NCBI RefSeq assembly: GCF_029054785.1
Contig: NZ_JAIDEN010000114.1
Span: forward strand, 1-9,053
Source of the DNA: Duncaniella sp.
GTDB lineage: Bacteria; Bacteroidota; Bacteroidia; Bacteroidales; Muribaculaceae
Length of the DNA stretch: 9,053 bases
Reading direction: 5' to 3'
Part shown: positions 1 through 5,601 of the stretch, piece by piece
Numbering within the stretch: position 1 is the stretch's first letter
How the letters are laid out: each line of letters begins with the position of its first letter
Notes under the pieces: model-generated
What the model saw: the letters and a program-made list of their open reading frames with translations, nothing else
Told to the model about the DNA's origin: nothing
The model's database searches: none
Translations under genes and position numbers: made by a program

Positions 1-1275
1 GGTGTCATACATGTTGGGAGTCATCCCTTCGGGCAGATTCTTGCCTATTCCGTCAAGGCTTTCGGGAGATCCGACGAGGGCTACTGACTTTCCGTCAGGC
101 GAAAGTCTGGCGTCTCCGATGAAGCCTTCGTTTTCAAGAAGGGCAGAGCATTCACCTGTTGTGAGGTTCAGCAGATAGACTGAAACGAGTGAGCTCGGAC
201 GCTGGTCGACCTTGGTGTCATAGGCCATGAACAGTAGTTTTGATCCGTCAGAGGAGATGCCTCCGGGGGCCACGTTGCGATATCCGAATGTCAGCGGGGT
301 GCTGAGACCGCTTGCCAGATCGAATTTCATGAGAGTGCCGCGCACACGCCATCCCGGCTGACGGTCTTCAGGATTGACGATTTCGTAGAGATCCTCGCTT
401 TTTTCTTTCTGTTCTTCCTGATTCTTCAGATAGACAAAAAAGTCTTCTGTCGGCGACATTACGAACCGGCTGCCCGGAAGATTGTCGGCAAGCACCTTCT
501 CTTCCTGTGTCAGCGGGTCGACGGTGACAAGCCGGAGTTTTTTGTCAACAGTCCGGGTGAGGTAGATGGCATCGCTTTCAGGCATCCAGTTCAGATTTTC
601 GGTGCTGGAGAATAACTTCCGTCCGGAAGCAAGTTCGCTGACATCTGAAGTGATTGTGATGTTGCCTCCGTCGTGAGTATGGGAGTAACTTGTGATCAGG
701 TATTTTCCGCTTGGCGAGATTTTGGCAGAACTGAAGCGCCGCCCTGTGATCACATCCTGAAGTGTATAGCGCCGTTCTTGTTTCTTATTGATGCTCACCG
801 GGACCTTGCTGTCGGACTCAAGTGAGACCTTGATGGAATCCGATGAACCGGGAAGCGTAAGACATTTGATGGTTACCGTATGGGTGGCCGGTGAGAGCGC
901 GAGGCTGTTGCCGTCAAGGAGTTTGCCGTCAAGATATATATCTTTGTGCTTAAGGCCGTCGACTTTCAGCGAGCCGGTGAAATAGCGTTCGTTATCAATG
1001 GTGAAATTCAGCAGATGCAGCGCTGTTGTCTTTGATGATGGGAGTGTAGCCTCCCGGAATTCGCGGCCCTTGTCTGCGGCATTCAATGAAATCGGGGATT
1101 TCAGCAGCCCCAGAGTGTCGAATTTGGCCGAGCGGACATCGACGCTGTCAAGCATAAAAGGAGTGATCACCTCGAAAGGTCCTGAATAGTTCAGAGTTCT
1201 GATATCAATCGTTTCTCCGAAAGAGGTCAGAGATAAAGCGGCACCGCATGCCGCACAAATTACTTTTTTATACAT
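1..1275 (-). CDS. S9 family (prolyl oligopeptidase-like) peptidase, N-terminal part, cut by window edge
   Basis: This is an open frame of 425 codons from an ATG at 1275 to the left edge, so the C-terminal part is missing. Residues 1-20 (MYKKVICAACGAALSLTSFG) look like a Sec signal peptide. C10 lacks a proper lipobox, so lipidation is not supported. Residues 30-165 form a beta-rich region I do not recognise. From about 168 (RRYTLQDVITGRRFSSAKISPSGKY) the protein reads like the beta-propeller of DPP-IV/prolyl oligopeptidases, with blade-like repeats SPSGKYL (187-193), SPTEDFF (274-280), SSDGSKLLF (341-349) and SPDGKSVAL (392-400). Family knowledge says the catalytic alpha/beta hydrolase domain with Ser-Asp-His follows the propeller; it would lie outside the window, so activity cannot be confirmed. 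A TolB/PD40-type propeller without a peptidase domain is the alternative. It is transcribed divergently from the hydrolase at 1518 and has its own good promoter. Confidence 0.8.
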   Translation of the reverse strand, partial: MYKKVICAACGAALSLTSFGETIDIRTLNYSGPFEVITPFMLDSVDVRSAKFDTLGLLKSPISLNAADKGREFREATLPSSKTTALHLLNFTIDNERYFTGSLKVDGLKHKDIYLDGKLLDGNSLALSPATHTVTIKCLTLPGSSDSIKVSLESDSKVPVSINKKQERRYTLQDVITGRRFSSAKISPSGKYLITSYSHTHDGGNITITSDVSELASGRKLFSSTENLNWMPESDAIYLTRTVDKKLRLVTVDPLTQEEKVLADNLPGSRFVMSPTEDFFVYLKNQEEQKEKSEDLYEIVNPEDRQPGWRVRGTLMKFDLASGLSTPLTFGYRNVAPGGISSDGSKLLFMAYDTKVDQRPSSLVSVYLLNLTTGECSALLENEGFIGDARLSPDGKSVALVGSPESLDGIGKNLPEGMTPNMYDT

Positions 1276-1301
1276 GATAATAGATTTGGCTGTAAATCAC
1301 G

Positions 1302-1334
1302 CAAAGATACAAAAATAAGTCGTGTGAAAGCAAA
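1302..1334 (-). promoter_or_regulatory. Bacteroidetes-type promoter for the S9 peptidase gene
   Basis: Read on the minus strand, TTTG (1331-1334) is followed after exactly 21 bp by TATCTTTG (1302-1309). This fits the -33 TTTG / -7 TAnnTTTG consensus of the Bacteroidetes primary sigma factor. Transcription would start near 1295, leaving a leader of about 20 nt before the ATG at 1275. It is the best-matched promoter in the window. Confidence 0.75.
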
Positions 1335-1456
1335 TCTATCTGATTTTACCGAATGGATGACAAGCTGAATGTCAAAAAAAGGATCCAAATGCTCTCATTG
1401 TGGGCGTGAAAGTCCTCTCAGCTGGAATTGTGGTATATTTTACCGCGTTTCGGGGT

Positions 1457-1487
1457 TCTGGGGTGCTGTTGCGATGTATTAACTTTG
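1457..1487 (+). promoter_or_regulatory. Bacteroidetes-type promoter for the alpha/beta hydrolase gene
   Basis: A -7 box TAACTTTG (1480-1487) matches TAnnTTTG exactly. Nineteen bases upstream is TCTG (1457-1460), a 3/4 match to the TTTG -33 box. The predicted start near 1494 leaves a short leader of about 24 nt before the ATG at 1518. The rest of the 1276-1517 intergenic region is AT-rich and shows no further element I can name. Confidence 0.6.
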
Positions 1488-1517
1488 CAATAGTTAAATG
1501 AAACATTTTTTACAAGA

Positions 1518-2591
1518 ATGAAAAAGGCTCTTTATGCCATGCTGTTCAGCACTTTGGCAATCAATGCTCAGACTATGGATAATCTGAATACAAATCAGTC
1601 CGTCGCTCCGGTTGAGCGGCTGACTCTATCCCAGGAATGGGACAAAGTTTTTCCGAAAAGTGATAAGGTTGACCACCGGAAGGTGACTTTTGTAAACCGC
1701 TACGGTATCACCATCGCTGCCGATCTTTACAAGCCCAAGAACGTAGAAGGCTCTCTGTCGGCTATTGCGGTCAGCGGCCCCTTTGGCGCTGTCAAAGAAC
1801 AGTCGAGTGGGCTTTACGCCCAGCAGCTTGCCGAGCGCGGTTTCCTGACTGTCGCCTTTGATCCGTCGTTTACAGGTGAAAGCGGCGGGCAGCCCCGTCG
1901 GGTGGCCTCGCCTGACATCAATACGGAGGATTTTTCAGCTGCGGTCGATTTTCTGTCCGTACAGCCTGATGTGAATCCTGACAGAATCGGCATTTTAGGC
2001 ATCTGCGGCTGGGGCGGAATCGCCATCCAGGCAGCTGTAAACGATCCGCGTATCAAGGCCACTGTCGCTTCCACCATGTATGATATGACCCGTGTTACAG
2101 CCAATGGTTATTACGACGGTGATGATTCCGCTGAAAAACGCAATGCGAACCGCCGTGCGCTTGCTGCAAGACGCACCGAAGATTACCGCAACGGGCGTTA
2201 CGAACGCGCAGGTGGGGTAGTCGATCCTCTTCCCGAAGATGCGCCTCAGTTTGTAAAGGACTATCACGCATATTATAAGACCCCGCGCGGTTTCCATCCG
2301 CGTTCAGGCAATTCGACTGACGGCTGGAATGCGACATCTTGTCTGCCGTTCATGAATTTCAGGTTTTTTGAATATGCGGGAGAGCTGGAAAGTGCCGTGA
2401 TGATTGTTCATGGATCCGAGGCTCACTCGCGCTACTTCGGCGAGGATGCGTTCAGGCTTCTCAAAGGAGACAATAAGGAGCTGCTGATTGTCGACGGCGC
2501 AAGTCACTGTGACCTTTACGACAATCTCGAAAAGATCCCGATGGACCGGATCGCCGGATTTTTCACATCAAATATGCCGCAGGTCAGATAA
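1518..2591 (+). CDS. Exported alpha/beta hydrolase (YcjY/dienelactone hydrolase-like) with Cys nucleophile elbow
   Basis: A 357-residue protein with a signal peptide (MKKALYAMLFSTLAINAQ, 1-18), so probably periplasmic. After a linker, 55-72 gives the first strands (VTFVNRYGITIAADLYKP), followed by SGPFGAVKEQSSG (86-98) and DPSFTGESGGQPRR (115-128). The nucleophile elbow is GICGWGG (161-167), with C163 where most alpha/beta hydrolases carry serine. The late strand VMIVHGSEAHS (294-304) and the histidine motif GASHCDLYD (327-335, H330) complete a recognisable core, and PRGFHPRSGNSTDGWN (256-271) is a conserved-looking insert. Cysteine nucleophiles are known in dienelactone-hydrolase-like enzymes, and I recall related Bacteroidales proteins with the same elbow. 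The substrate cannot be told. It is a single gene, divergent from the S9 peptidase and convergent with the Arg-tail protein. No Shine-Dalgarno is visible, which is normal for this phylum. Confidence 0.85.
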   Translation: MKKALYAMLFSTLAINAQTMDNLNTNQSVAPVERLTLSQEWDKVFPKSDKVDHRKVTFVNRYGITIAADLYKPKNVEGSLSAIAVSGPFGAVKEQSSGLYAQQLAERGFLTVAFDPSFTGESGGQPRRVASPDINTEDFSAAVDFLSVQPDVNPDRIGILGICGWGGIAIQAAVNDPRIKATVASTMYDMTRVTANGYYDGDDSAEKRNANRRALAARRTEDYRNGRYERAGGVVDPLPEDAPQFVKDYHAYYKTPRGFHPRSGNSTDGWNATSCLPFMNFRFFEYAGELESAVMIVHGSEAHSRYFGEDAFRLLKGDNKELLIVDGASHCDLYDNLEKIPMDRIAGFFTSNMPQVR

Positions 2592-2611
2592 GAGGTCGTT
2601 TTTTATGACCG
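2592..2611. terminator. Short hairpin shared by convergent genes
   Basis: Directly after the hydrolase TAA, GGTCGT (2594-2599) pairs with ATGACC (2605-2610) across a TTTTT loop, with one G-T pair. Only 11 bp separate the two convergent stop codons, so the hairpin includes the end of the minus-strand gene. It is weak, and its role as a bidirectional terminator is inferred from position. Its 5' arm begins AGAGGT.GTT, like the three hairpins in the 7001-8146 region, but the 3' arm differs. Confidence 0.35.
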
Positions 2612-3148
2612 GCGCTTGTGTCTGCGTCTGCGCGAGCGGCGTTTCCGACGGCTTTCGGTAATAGCTGCGGTCGCCGCCTCATGTTCATGATTTTCGTTTA
2701 CGGCAGACTGATTCATTATTCCTGATGGATCAGTCTGCTGTTCTTTTGCAGGGCTGTCAGACTCAGCCTCCTTTGGGGCCTCGCAGGTCTCGGCGGGCTG
2801 AACTTCGGGTGCTTCCTGAGGCTGTGTTGAGGATTCTTTTTTGAGTTCACGTCTTTTTGCCGCACGGGCTCTCGCAGCCTCTGAGCGGCTTATGGCCTTG
2901 TCGATCTCAGGTCTGAGCAGGCAGAAGGCAAGCAGCAACTGAGAGTCTTCTTTCGTTGACGGGACTCTGCGCTGTTTGATGTAGATAAGAATGGCTCTTT
3001 CAAGCTGTCCGGTCAGGAAACAGCCGAGATTGGCGACAGAAGAGGCTGAAGAGATGCGCTCCATGACATAGCGCAGGAACTTTTCGGAGACAGGGTAGGA
3101 GATGGCCGAGGCCTGTTTGTGGGGGTGATTGGAGCGTGTGGATTTCAT
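2603..3148 (-). CDS. Unknown protein: small alpha-helical domain, acidic linker, poly-Arg tail
   Basis: I do not recognise the family. The frame is open from an ATG at 3250, but a -7 box at 3203-3210 lies inside that extension, so I chose the in-frame ATG at 3148 (MKSTRSNHPHKQ), giving 181 residues. Residues 15-85 look like a compact helical domain (KFLRYVMERISS, GCFLTGQLERAILIYIKQRR, LLLAFCLLRPEIDKA). Residues 86-104 are Ala/Arg/Lys-rich. Residues 105-160 are low-complexity, rich in Glu, Gln, Pro and Ser and probably disordered. The end (RRKRRSRRRRHKRR, 167-180) is almost purely basic. There is no signal peptide or membrane segment, so it is probably cytoplasmic. The tail suggests binding to nucleic acid or ribosomes, but that is inference from charge alone. 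It stands alone between convergent and repeat-rich neighbours. Confidence 0.7.
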   Translation of the reverse strand: MKSTRSNHPHKQASAISYPVSEKFLRYVMERISSASSVANLGCFLTGQLERAILIYIKQRRVPSTKEDSQLLLAFCLLRPEIDKAISRSEAARARAAKRRELKKESSTQPQEAPEVQPAETCEAPKEAESDSPAKEQQTDPSGIMNQSAVNENHEHEAATAAITESRRKRRSRRRRHKRRS

Positions 3149-3202
3149 ATCGGCGGATGTGTTTGGCGGGTGTGTTTTCGCTGATGTAATTCTTTTTTTC
3201 TG

Positions 3203-3210
3203 CAAAGATA
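3203..3210 (-). promoter_or_regulatory. -7 box for the Arg-tail protein gene
   Basis: Minus-strand TATCTTTG matches the TAnnTTTG -7 consensus and is followed by GC, as in the S9 promoter. No TTTG lies at 19-21 bp upstream, so the -33 part is poor. If used, transcription would start near 3197 and give a leader of about 50 nt before the ATG at 3148. That argues against the longer reading from 3250. Confidence 0.45.
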
Positions 3211-3318
3211 CACACCGCAACAGCCGATTTACTGCGATAATGCGGAGCAATGCAAATTTTTTGCAAAAATCACAGTACCATAAACCTCAGTGAGAGCTGA
3301 TGCCGAAGAAGCCATTCG

Positions 3319-3338
3319 GCGTAGGCCGTGAGCGGTGC
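3319..3338. repeat. Decayed copy of the palindrome-arm module
   Basis: The 20 bases beginning GCGTAGGCCG match the reverse complement of 3668-3685 in the right palindrome arm, with a 2-base insertion and one mismatch. It lies just upstream of the first 40-bp direct repeat. This suggests the whole 3319-3753 block was built from several copies of one module. A small AGGCTT-GAAA-AGCCT hairpin follows at 3341-3354. Confidence 0.5.
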
Positions 3339-3357
3339 AGAGGCTTGAAAAGCCTGA

Positions 3358-3397
3358 GTTTCCTGAAATATAGGAGTTCGATCCATTGCTGTCAATT
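3358..3397 (+). repeat. 40-bp direct repeat, copy 1
   Basis: The segment starting GTTTCCTGAAATATAGGA and ending in CAATT aligns to 3714-3753 in the same orientation with four mismatches and two single-base gaps over 41 columns. The run TTCGATCCATTGC is identical in both. It marks the left side of the repeat complex. Confidence 0.75.
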
Positions 3398-3472
3398 TCG
3401 CTCACTCCTGGGCGTCCGCATCGTGTGGGGAGCGCCGGGACGCGTGTGGCCTGAACCATCGGAGATGGTAGA

Positions 3473-3723
3473 TTTCAGAAACCCCAGGCTGAGCGAGCGC
3501 CCGTCGGGCCGAGCGGTGCCTGGGGTAGTGGATGTGTCATGCTATGCCTGCCTCGGAGAGGCTGGTTAAGGATCAGGAGAGCATATACACCTCTCGTTTT
3601 TTTCCGGGCTTCAGTATTTAGCCAGCCTCTTCGAGGCAGGATCAGTGGCATCTCTCCACCTCCCCAGGCTCCGCTCGGCCTACGCTGGCGCTTCGGCACT
3701 CGCTCACCCTGGGGTTTCTGAAA
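3473..3723. repeat. About 250-bp imperfect palindrome (dispersed-repeat or MITE-like candidate)
   Basis: The outer arms are 3473-3525 and 3662-3723. Starting from TTTCAGAAACCCCAGG, the left arm matches the reverse complement of the right arm apart from a few substitutions and about 9 central bases missing on the left. The inner arms 3547-3568 and 3619-3640 match at 20 of 22 positions (CCTGCCTCG.AGAGGCTGG.TA). The centre (3569-3618) is an unpaired loop with a small GAGAG/CTCTC stem and a T7 run. Similarity continues outward on the left to about 3457, towards the inverted form of the 40-bp repeat. No transposase is present, so if mobile it would be non-autonomous. Short open frames here on both strands are by-products of the symmetry. 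It could also be a strong transcription barrier between the minus-strand Arg-tail gene and the plus-strand operon. Confidence 0.8.
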
Positions 3724-3753
3724 CATAGGATCTTCGATCCATTGCCGACAATT
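3714..3753 (+). repeat. 40-bp direct repeat, copy 2
   Basis: Second copy of the 3358-3397 sequence (GTTTCTGAAACATAGGATC... to CAATT). It overlaps the outer end of the right palindrome arm, so it belongs to the same element. The 316 bp between the two copies hold the left flank and the palindrome. Confidence 0.75.
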
Positions 3754-3978
3754 AGCAGTGCCTCCATGAGATTTGCCTCATTCTTGGTATGAAATATCCT
3801 CTAAATTCCAAGAGACTGCCGGAATATATGATCTTGTGATCATAGTTGTGGATGGAAGCGGAAATTTATCGTGGATTTTGCGGATTTGTGTGGGGAAATG
3901 TGAAAATCTGTAATATTGGTAGGATTATCCGTAAAAAGTTTTGTATATTTGTCAAAATCAGCTGTTAATTTTGTAGCG
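3754..3978. other. Gene-free AT-rich stretch upstream of the redox operon
   Basis: No credible reading frame is seen here. The only clear structure is a perfect 7-bp inverted repeat, TATGATC (3827-3833) and GATCATA (3838-3844), around a TTGT loop. It could be an operator or a leftover of the neighbouring repeats, and nothing decides between them. The right part carries the -7 box described separately. Confidence 0.4.
3944..3951 (+). promoter_or_regulatory. -7 box for the NapHG-like/AKR operon
   Basis: TATATTTG matches TAnnTTTG exactly. The 19-21 bp position upstream has no TTTG; the nearest candidate, TTGG at 3916-3919, is 24 bp away, so the -33 part is weak and an activator may be needed. 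A start near 3958 gives a leader of about 88 nt before the ATG at 4046. Confidence 0.5.
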
Positions 3979-4032
3979 ATGAAAAAGTGGGCGGAAGCCC
4001 GCTGTAAACACTTACGCAGATTGACCAATTGA
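3979..4032 (+). CDS. Possible 17-residue leader peptide
   Basis: An ATG 35 bases into the -7 box's downstream region opens a short frame, MKKWAEARCKHLRRLTN, ending at TGA 4030-4032, 13 bases before the start of the NapHG-like gene. It begins MKK and is strongly basic. Its place in the leader of a redox operon makes a translated regulatory uORF possible, but a frame this short can arise by chance and nothing shows it is translated. Confidence 0.25.
   Translation: MKKWAEARCKHLRRLTN
3986..4003 (+). promoter_or_regulatory. Leader hairpin with GGAA tetraloop
   Basis: AGTGGGC (3986-3992) pairs over seven positions (one G-U) with GCCCGCT (3997-4003) around GGAA, a GNRA-type stable loop. No U-run follows, so it is not an intrinsic terminator. 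It sits inside the possible leader ORF and the transcript leader of the operon. It may tune translation or mRNA stability. I do not recognise a riboswitch class. Confidence 0.35.
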
Positions 4033-4045
4033 AAAAACAGATGCA

Positions 4046-5530
4046 ATGTTGAAAAAGATCCGACAGATATTTGCCGTCATCTTCCTGACGTTCATAACAC
4101 TTTTGTTTCTCGATTTCAGCGGGACCATCCACGCCTGGTTCGGATGGATGGCCAAGGTGCAGTTCCTGCCTGCGCTGCTTGCACTGAATGTCGGGGTGAT
4201 AACGGGGCTTGTGGCGCTGACGCTGCTCTTTGGCCGTGTGTATTGTTCGGTCATCTGTCCGCTTGGGGTGATGCAGGATGTTTTTGCCTGCTTTGGAAAA
4301 ATGGCCCGCAAGAACCGTTATTCCTATTCACCGGCCAAGACGACTATTCGTGTGACGTTTCTTGTTTTGATGGCGCTTGCCATCGCTGCCGGAATCGGAT
4401 CGCTTGTGGCTCTGCTGGCGCCATACAGCTCCTATGGGCGCATTGTCCAGAGCCTGCTTTCTCCCTTGTGGCTGTGGGGCAATAATCTCCTTGCTTCATG
4501 GGCAGAGAGAGCTGACAGTTATGCTTTTTATTCGGTCGATATATGGCTGAAAAGTTCCGGGACTCTGGCTGTGGCCGCTGTGACTCTTGTTCTGATCGGG
4601 GTGCTTGCATGGCGCAATGGTCGCACTTACTGCAACACGGTCTGTCCGGTCGGGACGGTGCTCGGTTTTCTGTCGAAGTATTCTTTGTTCAGGCCGGTGA
4701 TCGATACGTCGAAATGTAATGGCTGCGGACTCTGCGCGCGCAATTGCAAGAGTGCCTGCATTGACAGTCGAAACCATCAGATTGATTATAGCCGCTGTGT
4801 CAGCTGCATGGATTGTCTCGACAAATGTCACCGTGGCGCTATCAGCTATGGGTATCGCCGCTCAGGGACTGATAGCCGAGAGGCTGAGTCCGGCGGGGCT
4901 GACAGGTCGCGCCGACAGTTTATGGTCAGTGCGGCGGCTGTGACAGCTGCGGCTGCCGTGAAGGCTCAGGAAAAGACCGTTGACGGAGGTCTGGCTGTGA
5001 TCGCTGACAAAAAAATTCCGCAGCGCTCGACGCCGATCGTGCCTCCCGGTGCCATCGGTCTGCGCAATATGTCGTCTCACTGCACTGCCTGTCAGCTATG
5101 TGTGACGGTCTGTCCGAACGGCGTTTTGCGCCCGTCGTCAGGCCTGCTGACCTTCATGCAGCCGGAGTCGTCGTATGAGCGGGGCTATTGCCGTCCGGAA
5201 TGCGTGAAATGTTCCGAAGTCTGTCCGGCGGGGGCCATCCGGCCGATCTCGACCGCTGAGAAGTCTTCGATTCAGATCGGTCATGCGGTCTGGATAAAGG
5301 ACAACTGCGTCCCGCTGACTGATGGAGTCGAGTGTGGCAACTGTGCGCGCCACTGTCCCGTAGGAGCCATTGTGATGGTTCCTTCGGTCAACGGTAAGGA
5401 TGATTCGCCAAAGATTCCTGCGGTCAACGCCGAACGTTGCATCGGCTGCGGGGCGTGTGAGAATCTCTGTCCTTCGCGCCCGTTCAGCGCGATCTATGTC
5501 GAAGGCCATGAGAACCACCGTGTCATCTGA
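4046..5530 (+). CDS. NapH-NapG-like fused membrane polyferredoxin (quinol dehydrogenase-type electron carrier)
   Basis: This 494-residue protein has two halves. The NapH/CcoG-like half has four predicted membrane segments (about 8-27, 44-63, 101-125, 172-189), two membrane-proximal CxxxCP motifs (C67/C71 and C196/C200), and two cytoplasmic-type [4Fe-4S] motifs (C224, C227, C230, C234; C251, C254, C257, C261). Then comes an internal twin-arginine segment, SRRQFMVSAAAVTAAAAVKA (288-307). The second half resembles NapG: IVPPGAIGLR, then four cysteine clusters at 346/349/352/356, 382/386/389/393, 421/430/433/437 and 465/468/471/475. In Nap systems NapH is the membrane quinol oxidase partner and NapG its Tat-exported ferredoxin; here both are one chain. 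No NapA or other Mo-reductase is nearby, so nitrate is not implied. The partner is probably the exported AKR encoded 71 bp downstream. Whether the C-terminal half reaches the periplasm is inferred from the RR segment. Confidence 0.85.
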   Translation: MLKKIRQIFAVIFLTFITLLFLDFSGTIHAWFGWMAKVQFLPALLALNVGVITGLVALTLLFGRVYCSVICPLGVMQDVFACFGKMARKNRYSYSPAKTTIRVTFLVLMALAIAAGIGSLVALLAPYSSYGRIVQSLLSPLWLWGNNLLASWAERADSYAFYSVDIWLKSSGTLAVAAVTLVLIGVLAWRNGRTYCNTVCPVGTVLGFLSKYSLFRPVIDTSKCNGCGLCARNCKSACIDSRNHQIDYSRCVSCMDCLDKCHRGAISYGYRRSGTDSREAESGGADRSRRQFMVSAAAVTAAAAVKAQEKTVDGGLAVIADKKIPQRSTPIVPPGAIGLRNMSSHCTACQLCVTVCPNGVLRPSSGLLTFMQPESSYERGYCRPECVKCSEVCPAGAIRPISTAEKSSIQIGHAVWIKDNCVPLTDGVECGNCARHCPVGAIVMVPSVNGKDDSPKIPAVNAERCIGCGACENLCPSRPFSAIYVEGHENHRVI

Positions 5531-5601
5531 GAATTCGACATGCAGATAAACAATCTATTGTCCCACACACAAAAAAACACAGATAGTTATCCCCCTTAAA
5601 T

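Noticed and set aside
1..30. Lipoprotein signal at C10 of the S9 protein
   Set aside because: The residues before the cysteine do not form a lipobox and the hydrophobic stretch would be too short before it; an ordinary Sec signal fits better.
3229..3459. 76-residue minus-strand frame upstream of the Arg-tail gene
   Set aside because: It overlaps the direct repeat and the promoter region and resembles no protein family.
3300..3569. 89-residue open frame on the plus strand
   Set aside because: It runs through the direct repeat and into the palindrome, has no protein-like features, and is explained by the repeats.
3319..3753. CRISPR array or complete insertion sequence
   Set aside because: Only two 40-bp direct repeats are present, with no regular spacers, and no transposase frame lies between them. 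A palindromic dispersed repeat fits better.
4046..5530. Reading the polyferredoxin as part of a nitrate reductase (Nap) or nitrous oxide (Nos) operon
   Set aside because: No NapA, NapB, NapD, NosZ or molybdopterin gene is in the window; only the electron-carrier architecture is shared.
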